Under the pieces are notes generated by a model. That model did not search any database, was not told the DNA's origin, and was given only the letters and a program-made list of their open reading frames with translations. DNA of 64,000 bases from Citreicella sp. C3M06 (lineage in GTDB: Bacteria > Pseudomonadota > Alphaproteobacteria > Rhodobacterales > Rhodobacteraceae), in contig NZ_JAHKQA010000002.1 of assembly GCF_018860705.1 (NCBI RefSeq), positions 62,001 to 126,000 on the forward strand, given 5' to 3'. The position numbers were made by a program, and so were the translations under genes. Positions 54,606 through 63,106 of this stretch are shown here, in pieces (positions within the stretch are counted from its first letter, which is position 1; each line of letters opens with the position of its first letter).

Positions 54606-55241
54606 TCAGGAAGTGTTGAACGTGCCGAGGAAACGCGCCCGGACGTGATCGAAATGCCCGGCCATCCGGGCCGCGGCGCGCTCTGCGTCATGCGCAGCGA
54701 CGGCGTCGATGATGTCGACATGCTCGCGCGCCTGATCGACGAAGGTATCATAGGTGCGGGTCAAAGAGCAGCGCCGGGCAATGCCGCGCTGCTCGTCAAG
54801 GATCGCTGGCAGCAGCTCGAGCCGGGCCGCCCGGGCGATGGCGCGGTGAAAGGCGCCGTCTGCCTCCCAGAAATCATCGAAGCTGACCGGTGCGCCGTCG
54901 ACGATGGCCTGCATCTGCGCCCGGATCTCGAGCAGCTCGCGGGTGGCGCCAAATCCGGCGGCACGGCCTGCGGCGGCGGCTTCAAGCTTCTGGCGCAGCT
55001 GCACGATCTGCAACAACTGCTCGACCGTGACAGAGCGCACCAGCACCACGCCATTGCTGAGCCGGTCGACCATCCCCTCGCTTTCGAGCCGGGAAATCGC
55101 CGCTCGCAGCGGCGTGCGAGACAGGCCGAGCGTTTCGGTCAAGGCGCGCTCCGAGAGCACCGTTTCGGCGGGAATGCGGCCCGAGACGATGTCGCCGCGC
55201 AGCCGGGCATAAGCGGTTTCGGCAAGCGTCGCGCCGCTCAT
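54606..55241 (-). CDS. GntR family regulator, FCD type
   Basis: This 211-residue protein has a GntR winged helix (LGLSRTPLRAAISRLESEGM, residues about 39-58) and an FCD domain. It is more diverged from the other two GntR proteins in this region and lacks their GRFMRVRR segment. It is embedded in the pxp operon, overlapping the amidase gene by four bases, and may respond to a different intermediate. Confidence 0.88.
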   Translation of the reverse strand: MSGATLAETAYARLRGDIVSGRIPAETVLSERALTETLGLSRTPLRAAISRLESEGMVDRLSNGVVLVRSVTVEQLLQIVQLRQKLEAAAAGRAAGFGATRELLEIRAQMQAIVDGAPVSFDDFWEADGAFHRAIARAARLELLPAILDEQRGIARRCSLTRTYDTFVDQAREHVDIIDAVAAHDAERAAARMAGHFDHVRARFLGTFNTS

Positions 55242-56515
55242 TCGCTGCTCTCCTTTGCGATGGCGAGGAACACCGCCGCCACGGCGCGGGCAAGATCGGC
55301 CTCGTCCATCGCCTCCTCCGGGCAGTGGCTGCCGTTCCAGTTGCGGATAAAAACCATCACGCTGTCCCAGCCAGCGGCCCCGAAGGCGGCGGCGTCATGG
55401 CCACCGCCCGACAGCATGCGTCGCGGGCTGTCACCCTGCGCCTGCGCGCCGCCAGCGACAAACTCGGCCATCCTCTGCGACAGGCTTGCCGGGGCCGAAC
55501 GGCTTTGTGCGCCAAGATTGAAGCGGATGCCCGGACGGGCGGCCTCGATGCGGGCGATCTCGGCCTTCAGCGCCGCATCGGCCTCTGCCAGCGTCGCCAC
55601 CTCGTCCGAGCGCAGGTCAAGGCAGAAGCCCGCCTGCCCCGGCACCTTTGCCATGGCGTGCTGCGGCGAGGCCGCGTCGAGCTTGCCGAAGGTGACGGTC
55701 AGGTCATGGCCCGCCTCGAGCATCCGCGCCCAGACGGCATCCATCGCGAGGATCAGCTCGGCGATGGCCACCACCGCATCGGCGCGGCTGGCGCGCGGCG
55801 CGCCGCCCGAATGCGCCCAGATGCCATGCAGCTGCGCATCGCGATAGCGCAGCCCCCCGCGCACCGCATCGACGATGGCATAGGGCTCGCCTGCGTCGTG
55901 CAGCACCGGGCCCTGCTCGATGTGGAATTCGAGGAAGCGGGCCGGAGCGGGCGCCGCCAACCTGCGGACAGCCTCGGGGTCGAAGCCCTCCATCGTCATA
56001 TGCTCGGCCAGCGTCAGGCCGGTGTCAGAACGTCTGGCGTCGAAATCCTCGGGGTTGAGACGGCCCAGACCGGCGCGCGATCCGGCGTAAGAGACCGGGA
56101 ACCAGACGCTTTCCTCGGCGCGGGTCACCGTGAGGACGATATCGCAGGCCGGAGTGATGCCCTCGGCGCGCAGCGCGGCGATCACCGCCAGCGCGCCGAT
56201 GACGCCCGCCTGACCGTCGTAAGCGCCGCCTTGGCTGACCGTGTCGAGATGCGAGCCGATATAGAGCGGCGTGGCGTGACGCGCGCCCCCCGGCAGCGTG
56301 GCGAACAGATTGCCCGCCGCGTCGCGCCGGATGTCGCACCCCAGCGCGCGGGCTTCTTCCTCGATCACCGCATGCGCAGCGCTTTCTAGCGCGCTGTAAG
56401 AGGGCCGGGTCCAGCCCGGGCCGTCTTCGGTGATCGCATTCACGCGGGCAAGCACGCGCGAAATGATGTCGGCAATGAGCGCGCGCGGCGGGGTCAGGGT
56501 CAGGGTCTCGCTCAT
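55238..56515 (-). CDS. M20-family amidase (hydantoinase/carbamoylase type)
   Basis: This 425-residue zinc amidohydrolase has ligands in IGSHLDTVSQGG, YDGQAGV, TRAEES, EFHIEQGPVL and the C-terminal NGSHCPEEA. This subgroup includes N-carbamoyl-L-amino acid hydrolase, allantoate amidohydrolase and beta-ureidopropionase. It hydrolyses an N-carbamoyl, formyl or similar amide of an amino acid. It overlaps neighbours on both sides by four bases in the pxp operon, supporting a role after lactam or hydantoin-like ring opening. Confidence 0.9.
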   Translation of the reverse strand: MSETLTLTPPRALIADIISRVLARVNAITEDGPGWTRPSYSALESAAHAVIEEEARALGCDIRRDAAGNLFATLPGGARHATPLYIGSHLDTVSQGGAYDGQAGVIGALAVIAALRAEGITPACDIVLTVTRAEESVWFPVSYAGSRAGLGRLNPEDFDARRSDTGLTLAEHMTMEGFDPEAVRRLAAPAPARFLEFHIEQGPVLHDAGEPYAIVDAVRGGLRYRDAQLHGIWAHSGGAPRASRADAVVAIAELILAMDAVWARMLEAGHDLTVTFGKLDAASPQHAMAKVPGQAGFCLDLRSDEVATLAEADAALKAEIARIEAARPGIRFNLGAQSRSAPASLSQRMAEFVAGGAQAQGDSPRRMLSGGGHDAAAFGAAGWDSVMVFIRNWNGSHCPEEAMDEADLARAVAAVFLAIAKESSE

Positions 56516-57474
56516 GCGCGGGCCTCCGTCGCCTGTTCGGGACCGACCGGGGTCAGGACGGTCTCGGGCACGCCGCCGGTCAGCGCGGTGATGACATGGC
56601 CCGCCGCGCCAAGGGCGACCCGGCGCAGGGCCTCTTCGGTGGTGCCGCCAAGGTGCGGCGTGAAGATCACGTTGGAGAACGCCGCCAGCGGACCGGTGCC
56701 CGCCCCATGGCTGTAGACGTCAAGCGCCGCGCCGCCACATTGGCCACTGGCCAGCGCCGCAGCAAGCGCGGCCTCGTCCACCAGCTCGGCGCGCGCCACG
56801 TTGACCAGCTGCGCGCCGGGCTTCATCGCATCGAAGCGCGCGGCGTTGAACATGTGATGGGTTTCGGGGCGCAGCGGCGTGTGCAGCGTCACGAGGTCGA
56901 CCTGCGCCAGCCCGTCCTCGAGCCTGTCGACGCGGGCGAAGCTGCTGACGTTTCGCGCGCGCGGCGAATGCACCAGAACCTTCATGCCGAAGGCGGCGGC
57001 GGCCATCTGCCCGAAGCGGCTGCCGATGCTGCCCCAGCCGACGACCAGCGCGGTCTTGCCCGAGAGTTCGCGGAAGCGCGCCGACTCGCGAAAGCCCGGC
57101 GTCCCGGCACGTTCCGAGCGATCGGCAGCGTTCACCCCGCGTGCCAGCGCCAGCGCAAGGCCAAGCGTCAGCTCGGCCACCGATTGCGCGTTGGCGCCGG
57201 GGGTGTTGGCAACCATCACGCCGCGTTCGATCGCGGCGTCCTTGTCGACGGCATTGTGCCCGGTGCCATGCACCACCACGGCGCGCAACCGGTCGGCCGC
57301 TTCGAAGGCCGCGCGCGGGAATCCGGCATCGCGGGTGATCGCGGCATCGCAGCCCTGCACCGAGCGGGCGATGCTGGCGGCATCGGTGCCACTGCAGGGA
57401 ACCGGCTCGATGCCATGGCTGCGCAGGAGGGCGAGCCCGGCGTCATGCACGGGCTGAACGATGAGGCATTTCAT
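56512..57474 (-). CDS. D-isomer 2-hydroxyacid dehydrogenase family protein
   Basis: This 320-residue NAD-dependent dehydrogenase has the Rossmann motif GWGSIG (146-151), catalytic Arg in VNVARAEL (Arg228) and catalytic His in PHLGGTT (His274). The usual catalytic Glu after the LDV motif is missing: residues 251-258 read LDVYSHGA where DVFxxEP is typical. Activity may be altered. It would interconvert a 2-hydroxyacid and a 2-oxoacid, the latter being a natural product of the nearby aminotransferases. Confidence 0.86.
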   Translation of the reverse strand: MKCLIVQPVHDAGLALLRSHGIEPVPCSGTDAASIARSVQGCDAAITRDAGFPRAAFEAADRLRAVVVHGTGHNAVDKDAAIERGVMVANTPGANAQSVAELTLGLALALARGVNAADRSERAGTPGFRESARFRELSGKTALVVGWGSIGSRFGQMAAAAFGMKVLVHSPRARNVSSFARVDRLEDGLAQVDLVTLHTPLRPETHHMFNAARFDAMKPGAQLVNVARAELVDEAALAAALASGQCGGAALDVYSHGAGTGPLAAFSNVIFTPHLGGTTEEALRRVALGAAGHVITALTGGVPETVLTPVGPEQATEARA

Positions 57475-58136
57475 GTCCGGAGGGCCTTTTCAGTGGGGGC
57501 GGGCAGCACCTTGTCAAGATGCGCAAAGATGGCGTCGCGGGCGTGGTCGAGATGCGCGCCCATCAGCGCGGCGGCCTCGTCGCGCTGGCCCGAACGCAGT
57601 GCCGAAAGCAGGGCGAGGTGCTCCTCGCAGCCACGGGCAAAACGCTCGGGCACGACGCGGTGATCGAAGATGCAGGTGCGCATGTGCAGGTCCTGAATGA
57701 CCTTGGCGGCGGCGGCATTGCCGGCGGCCACCGCGATCGCCATGTGAAAGCTCTGGTCGACATGCCATTGCAGGTCGTCCTCATGCGGGCCCTTTTGCAT
57801 CAGCGCCCGCACCTCGGCTTCAAGCGTATCGATCTGCTGCGATGTCAGCCGCCCGGTGGCCGCGCGCACCGCATCTGGTTCAAGGGTGCGGCGCAGGAAG
57901 AAGATCTCATCGATTTCCTCTGGATTGATCCGCCGCACCCGCATGAAACGGCCCGCCTGCTCGGCCAGCCCCTCGCTGCGGATCCGGGCGATGGCCTCGC
58001 GCACGGGGGTGCGGGACATATCGAGATCGGCACAAAGCCGGGTTTCCTGCAGCGTATCGCCGGGCTTCAACGCGCCTTCGAGAATACGCTTGATCAGCTC
58101 GCGATACGCGGTCGCCGCAAGGGTCTTGCCGCTCAT
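57471..58136 (-). CDS. GntR family regulator, FCD type, paralogue of 49161 gene
   Basis: This 221-residue protein has a GntR winged helix (MSRTPVREAIARIRSEGLAEQ, about 37-57, with GRFMRVRR right after) and an FCD domain with the same distinctive stretches as the 49161-49856 regulator. The pair likely recognise the same or similar operators, and both genes sit in units preceded by TGGTATACTGAA. It overlaps both neighbours by four bases. Confidence 0.9.
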   Translation of the reverse strand: MSGKTLAATAYRELIKRILEGALKPGDTLQETRLCADLDMSRTPVREAIARIRSEGLAEQAGRFMRVRRINPEEIDEIFFLRRTLEPDAVRAATGRLTSQQIDTLEAEVRALMQKGPHEDDLQWHVDQSFHMAIAVAAGNAAAAKVIQDLHMRTCIFDHRVVPERFARGCEEHLALLSALRSGQRDEAAALMGAHLDHARDAIFAHLDKVLPAPTEKALRT

Positions 58137-59197
58137 TGCGCCATATCCTTTGAAGGTTCCAGATCGCGGCCCATCACCGCCTCGGGCTCGACGATACTGC
58201 CTGCCAGATTGCACGACAGCAAAAACCCCGAGCTGAGCGTCATCCCCGTGGCGGGAACCAGCGATGCCAGAACCTCGCGCAGCCGTGCCCGTTCGGCAAG
58301 CAGGATATCCTCGGCCTCATCGCGGCTCACCACTTCGAATCGCAGGTCGGCCCCGGTCGGCAGCTGCGCGAGACGCGGCAGATCGGCCGTGGTCACCGTG
58401 GCGATCTTGGGATAGCCGCCGGTGGTCTGCGCGTCGGCCATCAGCACCATCGGCTGGCCCGAGGCGGGCACCTGAATGGCCCCCGACACGATGCCATCCG
58501 AGACAATGTCATGGCCGCGCATGGCGGGCAGGCTCGGGCCGTCCAGCACCATGGCCATGCGGTCACGCTGAGCCGAGATGCGAAAGCGGGCAGTTTCGAG
58601 CTGCGCGAGAACTTTGGCCGAGAAGTAATCGTCCTGCGGGCCAAGCACGACGCGGATCGCACGCTCGGGGGCGTTCGGGCCGGGGCGGCTCGCCGGGTCG
58701 CGCGGACGCAGGCAGGGGGCAGTTTCGTCCGCGTCGCCAAGCGGCAGTTGGTCAGCGGCCCGCAGCGCGCGGCCCTCGAGCCCGCCGAGCGCAAAGCGCA
58801 GATGCGTGGCGCGGGCCCCCAGCACTTCGGGCACGGCGATGCCGCCAGAAACCGCGATGTAGCCCCATGTCGCGCCCTTGAGCGCGCCGATTTTCACCAC
58901 CTCGCCCGCCTCGACCGCATGGCTCTGGCCTGCGGACAGCAAGCGCTCGCCGATGCGGATATCACAGTCGCCGCCCGTCACCGCGAGGCGCAGCGCGCGG
59001 CCCGCCCGGAAGCTGCCGCCGATGGCGGTGAATTCCAGCGCCGCAGCAGACAGGGGATTGCCGCAAAGCGCGTTGGCAAGGTCCATCGCCGGGCGGTCCA
59101 TCGCCCCGGCAGCAGGCACGCCAAAGCGCTTGCGCCCGTGGCGACCGTGGTCCTGCACCGAGAGCATCGGGCCGGCACTGAGAATTTCCAGACTCAT
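58133..59197 (-). CDS. pxpC: 5-oxoprolinase subunit C-like (biotin-dependent carboxyltransferase family)
   Basis: This 354-residue protein of the KipA/PxpC family has the N-terminal SVQDHGRHGRKRFGVP and GAMDRPAMDLAN motifs, and GGYPKIATV late in the protein. With PxpA and PxpB it forms an ATP-dependent 5-oxoprolinase that opens the lactam of pyroglutamate. It overlaps pxpB by four bases. In this cluster the substrate might be 5-oxoproline or a related ring. Confidence 0.92.
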   Translation of the reverse strand: MSLEILSAGPMLSVQDHGRHGRKRFGVPAAGAMDRPAMDLANALCGNPLSAAALEFTAIGGSFRAGRALRLAVTGGDCDIRIGERLLSAGQSHAVEAGEVVKIGALKGATWGYIAVSGGIAVPEVLGARATHLRFALGGLEGRALRAADQLPLGDADETAPCLRPRDPASRPGPNAPERAIRVVLGPQDDYFSAKVLAQLETARFRISAQRDRMAMVLDGPSLPAMRGHDIVSDGIVSGAIQVPASGQPMVLMADAQTTGGYPKIATVTTADLPRLAQLPTGADLRFEVVSRDEAEDILLAERARLREVLASLVPATGMTLSSGFLLSCNLAGSIVEPEAVMGRDLEPSKDMAQ

Positions 59198-59952
59198 GGC
59201 GCGGCCTCCGGCATTGGCATGCTCTCGCCCGACGCGATCGCGGCCGCGATCTCGGCGCCTTCGGCGGCACTCACAGGCACAAAGTTCAGCCGATCCCCCG
59301 CGGCAAACAGAAAGGGCTCGGCGCGGGCGGGATCAAAGGCCCGCCACGGCGTCCACCCGACAAAGCGCCAGCCCGAAGGGCCGGTCACCGAGTTGATACT
59401 ACCCTGCTGGCCGCCGATGCCGACGGCCCCCGCCGGGATCGACTGGCGCGGCTTGGGCAGGCGCGGCGTGTGCAGCGCCTTGGGCAGCCCTCCAAGATAG
59501 GCGAAGCCCGGCGCGAAGCCGATCATGTAGACCCGGAACTCTGCGGCGCTGTGTATCTGTATAAGCTCATTCGGCGTGAGCTGCTTTTCGCGGGCGAGAT
59601 CTTCGAGATCAAGCCCGACCTCGCCGCCATAGACCACCGGCACGCGCCAGTGGCGGGCCGACCCTGCGCTTACCTTTAGCTGCGCGATACGCTCCGCCAG
59701 CGCCGCTTCCAGCGCCGCTCCACGCAGCAGCGCCGGATCATAGCTCACCAGCAGCGAGCGGTATGTCGGCACACATTCCAGCACGCCCTGAATTGGGAAA
59801 TCAGACAGGCTTTCGGCAAGCGCGATGACCCGGCGATTCACGTCCGCGTCGATGACATCCCCGAATTGCACCGCCAGCGCGCAATCGCCAACGCTCAGGA
59901 AAGCCGGGACGATTTCGGGCCCGCCGAGGCCGTGCTGCGCGCGCTTGCTCAT
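59194..59952 (-). CDS. pxpB: 5-oxoprolinase subunit B-like
   Basis: This 252-residue KipI/PxpB-family protein has SVGDCALAVQFGD near residue 20, PTYRSLLVSYDP, and the family motif GFAPGFAYLGGLP followed by IPAGAVGIGGQQ. It is the first gene of the seven-gene reverse operon. Its promoter carries a reverse TGGTATACTGAA box at 59982-59993, about 30 bases upstream of the ATG. Confidence 0.93.
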   Translation of the reverse strand: MSKRAQHGLGGPEIVPAFLSVGDCALAVQFGDVIDADVNRRVIALAESLSDFPIQGVLECVPTYRSLLVSYDPALLRGAALEAALAERIAQLKVSAGSARHWRVPVVYGGEVGLDLEDLAREKQLTPNELIQIHSAAEFRVYMIGFAPGFAYLGGLPKALHTPRLPKPRQSIPAGAVGIGGQQGSINSVTGPSGWRFVGWTPWRAFDPARAEPFLFAAGDRLNFVPVSAAEGAEIAAAIASGESMPMPEAAP

Positions 59953-60091
59953 TGAAAAACCTGTTCTGCCTTGCTTGCCTTTTCAGTATACCACTTGTAT
60001 CCGTAGTGCAATCGGGCAAACGACCACCCCGACCCGGCGGCTCTGACACGCCGCACGACAAGACCCACGAACACACCCCGGGAGGAAGCGA
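59953..60091. promoter_or_regulatory. Divergent pxpB / pxpA promoter with box 4 (59982-59993)
   Basis: TTCAGTATACCA at 59982-59993 is the exact reverse complement of TGGTATACTGAA. The sequence beyond it (CTTGTATCC) matches the TRAP site flank. It lies 30 bases from pxpB and about 100 bases from pxpA, so it can control both directions. Confidence 0.7.
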
Positions 60092-60871
60092 ATGACGGTC
60101 ACCTTGGACCTCAACTGCGACATGGGCGAGAGCTTTGGCGCCTATTCCATCGGCGACGACGCCAAGATGCTCGAAACGGTGACAACCGCGAATGTCGCCT
60201 GCGGCTTTCACGCCGGGGATCCGGTGGTCATGCGCCGCACCATCCAGCTTGCAAAGGCGGCGGGCGTGGCGGTTGGTGCGCATCCCTCGTTCATGGATCT
60301 TTACGGCTTTGGCCGGCGGCGAATCTCGGGCGAGCGGCCCGAGGATCTCGAGGCGCAGCTGATCTACCAGATCGCCGCGATGCAGGGCATGGCCGCAGCC
60401 GAAGGCCATGCGATGACCCATGTGAAGACCCATGGCGCGCTTGGCAACATGGCCGCGACCGATCCGGAACTGGCCGCCATCTGCGCGCGCGCCGTCGCCG
60501 CGGTGGACCGCTCGCTGGTCTATGTCTCGCTGCCCTATTCGGAAACCTACACGGCCGCCGAAAAGGCCGGGCTCCGTGTCGCCTGCGAGATCTACGCCGA
60601 CCGCAGCTACACCGATACCGGTGAGCTGACCCCGCGCAGCCAGCCCGGCGCGGTGATCCATGACATCGCGCAAAGCACCGAGCAGGTGCTCGAGATGGTG
60701 CTGAACAAGCGCATCCCCACCACCGGCGGCAAGCGCCTGCCGGTCGAACCAGCGACCCTGTGCATTCACGGAGACACCGACGGCGCGCCGCAGATCGCCG
60801 CCGCGCTGCGCAAGTCGCTGGAAGAAAACGGCGTCACCATCGCCCCCTTTGCCGCCCCCGGAAGAGCCTGA
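60092..60871 (+). CDS. pxpA: 5-oxoprolinase subunit A (LamB/YcsF family)
   Basis: This 259-residue protein has the family signature LNCDMGESFGAY at residue 6, NVACGFHAGDP, GAHPSFMDLYGFGRR and HVKTHGALGN. PxpA works with PxpBC to hydrolyse 5-oxoproline to glutamate with ATP. Unusually, pxpA is divergent from pxpBC, sharing a promoter. RBS GGGAGGAAG. It is followed three bases later by an aminotransferase. Confidence 0.94.
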   Translation: MTVTLDLNCDMGESFGAYSIGDDAKMLETVTTANVACGFHAGDPVVMRRTIQLAKAAGVAVGAHPSFMDLYGFGRRRISGERPEDLEAQLIYQIAAMQGMAAAEGHAMTHVKTHGALGNMAATDPELAAICARAVAAVDRSLVYVSLPYSETYTAAEKAGLRVACEIYADRSYTDTGELTPRSQPGAVIHDIAQSTEQVLEMVLNKRIPTTGGKRLPVEPATLCIHGDTDGAPQIAAALRKSLEENGVTIAPFAAPGRA

Positions 60872-60874
60872 CCC

Positions 60875-61741
60875 ATGTCCAGAATTGTCTACCTGAATGG
60901 CCAGTGGCTGCCCGAAGACGAGGCCAAGGTGTCGATCTTCGACCGCGCCTTTCTTATGGGCGATGCCATTTACGAGGTCACCTGCGTGCTCGACGGCGCG
61001 CTGCTCGACTACGCGGGCCACGCCGCGCGCCTGCGCCGCTCGGCGGCCGAGCTTGGCCTTGTGCTGCCGCTTGACGATGACGCCCTGCTGGCGGCGCATC
61101 ACGAGATCGTCGCCCGCAACGACCTGCAAAGCGGCATGATCTACCTGCAGCTCAGCCGGGGTGTCGCCGAGCGCGACTTTGCCTTCCCGCCCGAGGGCAC
61201 CGAGCCGACGCTGGTGATGTTCACCCAGGCCAAGGACGTGCTGGTCAACCGCGCCGCCGAGACCGGCATTTCCGTCGCCCTGCTGCCCGATCTGCGCTGG
61301 GGCCGCCGCGACATCAAGACGGTGCAACTGCTCTACCCGTCGATGGCGAAGATGGAGGCCAAGGCGCGCGGCGCCGATGATGCATGGCTCGTCGAGGACG
61401 GCTTCGTCACCGAGGCCAGCGCCGCCACCGCGCATATCGTCACAGCAGAGGGCAAGCTCGTCACCCGCGCGCTGTCGCATGCGCTGCTGCCCGGCGTGAC
61501 CCGCGCCGCGATCCTCGCCCTTGCCGCCCGGCACGGCGTGGAGATCGAGGAACGCGCCTTCACCCCCGACGAGGCGCGCAAGGCCCGCGAAGCCTTTATC
61601 ACTTCGGCGACCAATTTCGTGGTTCCGGTGGTGCGCATCGACGGCGAGGTGATTGGAGACGGCGCCCCCGGCGCGTTGACCCGCGAGCTGCGCGCGCAAT
61701 ATATCGCCTCCCGCCGCGCCACCGCGCTCGCCCCCGCCTGA
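60875..61741 (+). CDS. Class IV aminotransferase, D-amino acid transaminase-like
   Basis: This 288-residue fold-type IV PLP enzyme has the N-terminal VYLNGQWLPEDEAKVSIFDRAF, the PLP lysine in RRDIKTVQLL (Lys148) and the Glu of VTEASAAT. The DIK context and length resemble D-amino acid aminotransferase more than branched-chain or aminodeoxychorismate-lyase members. It would convert an amino acid released upstream to a 2-oxoacid, perhaps the D-isomer. Three bases downstream of pxpA. Confidence 0.88.
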   Translation: MSRIVYLNGQWLPEDEAKVSIFDRAFLMGDAIYEVTCVLDGALLDYAGHAARLRRSAAELGLVLPLDDDALLAAHHEIVARNDLQSGMIYLQLSRGVAERDFAFPPEGTEPTLVMFTQAKDVLVNRAAETGISVALLPDLRWGRRDIKTVQLLYPSMAKMEAKARGADDAWLVEDGFVTEASAATAHIVTAEGKLVTRALSHALLPGVTRAAILALAARHGVEIEERAFTPDEARKAREAFITSATNFVVPVVRIDGEVIGDGAPGALTRELRAQYIASRRATALAPA

Positions 61742-61819
61742 TCTCCCGTTCAGCCCCTGCCGCAGCGATGGCCGGGGCTGTTTGCAACGGCCCGACACGG
61801 CCAATCCAGGACTTTTCCC

Positions 61820-63034
61820 ATGAGCCAGTACCTTGCCAGCCGCATGGCGGCCGTGCGCCCCTCTCCGACCATCGAGCTTGCGCTGAAGCTGCAGCAGATG
61901 AAGGCCGAGGGCCATGACATCATCAGCCTCGGACAGGGCGAACTCGACTTCGCCACGCCCGAGCATATCTGCGACGCTGGCATCGCCGCGATCCGTGGCG
62001 GCCAGACCAAGTATACCGCCAGTTCGGGCACCCCGGAGCTGAAGGCCGCGATTGCCGCCAAGTTCCAGCGCGACAACGGTCTGACCTTCACGCCCGCGCA
62101 GATCATCGCTGGCAACGGCGCCAAGCAGCTGGTGTTCAACGCGCTGATGGCGACGCTGGACGCGGGCGACGAGGTGATCATCCCCGCGCCCTACTGGGTC
62201 AGCTACCCAGACATGGTCAGCCTCGCCGGGGGCACGCCGGTGATCGCGCCCTGCACTGCCGCGCATGGCTGGAAGCTTACCCCCGAAACGCTGGCCGCCG
62301 CGCTGAGCCCAAAGACCAAATGGGTGCTGCTGAACTCGCCGAACAATCCCACCGGCGCGCTCTATTCCGAGGCCGACATCGCCGCTCTCTGCGAGGTTCT
62401 GGCCGATCACCACACGCTGATCATGGCCGATGACATCTACGAACTGGTGGTGCACAAGGGCAGCTTTGCCACGCCCGCCAAGGTCGCGCCGGCGCTGGCC
62501 GATCGCATCCTGACGGTGAACGGCGTCTCTAAGGGCTACGCGATGACCGGTTGGCGCCTCGGCTATGCCGCCGGGCCGGACTGGCTGGTCCGGGCGATGG
62601 ACATTCTGCAATCGCAGAGCACCTCGAACCCTTCTGCGATCTCGCAGGCGGCCACCGTCGCCGCGCTGAGCGCCCCCGCAGATTTCCTGCCCGAGCGCAA
62701 CGCCCGGCTGAAAGCGCGCCGCGACAGGGTGATGGCCGCCATCGACAAGATGCCCGGCATCTCCTGTGCAACCCCGCCCGCCAGCTTCTATGTCTTCCCC
62801 GATTGCTCCGGCCTGTTCGGGGCGCGCACCCCCGAGGGCAAGGTGATCGAATCCGACATGGACGTGGCCGATTTCCTGCTGACCGCGGGCCGCATCGGCG
62901 TGGTGCCCGGCTCGGCCTTCGGCACGCCGGGCTACCTGCGCATGGCCTATGCGCTCGATGACGCGCGCCTTGACGAGGCGATGGCGCGCGCCATCGCGGC
63001 GCTTGAGACCGTTCAGATGCCCATCGCGGCCTGA
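61820..63034 (+). CDS. Class I aminotransferase (aspartate aminotransferase-like)
   Basis: This 404-residue fold-type I PLP enzyme has SLGQGELDFATP near residue 37, NSPNNPTGALYS (172-183), and the PLP lysine in VNGVSKGYAMTGWRLGY (Lys238), with a C-terminal Arg region (GYLRMAYA). It resembles the subgroup Ib aspartate/prephenate aminotransferases. It probably supplies or removes the amino group between the pathway and glutamate or aspartate. Follows the class IV enzyme after 78 bases. Confidence 0.92.
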   Translation: MSQYLASRMAAVRPSPTIELALKLQQMKAEGHDIISLGQGELDFATPEHICDAGIAAIRGGQTKYTASSGTPELKAAIAAKFQRDNGLTFTPAQIIAGNGAKQLVFNALMATLDAGDEVIIPAPYWVSYPDMVSLAGGTPVIAPCTAAHGWKLTPETLAAALSPKTKWVLLNSPNNPTGALYSEADIAALCEVLADHHTLIMADDIYELVVHKGSFATPAKVAPALADRILTVNGVSKGYAMTGWRLGYAAGPDWLVRAMDILQSQSTSNPSAISQAATVAALSAPADFLPERNARLKARRDRVMAAIDKMPGISCATPPASFYVFPDCSGLFGARTPEGKVIESDMDVADFLLTAGRIGVVPGSAFGTPGYLRMAYALDDARLDEAMARAIAALETVQMPIAA

Positions 63035-63106
63035 CGCCGCCCGATACCGATTCCGGCCGCGCAGGACGCACGGCCGGCTGCCCATTTTGCACCGAGGTTC
63101 CCCGCA

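Noticed and set aside
53541-55847. 768-codon plus-strand frame
   Set aside because: Antisense to the M24, GntR and M20 amidase genes; only a high-GC shadow.
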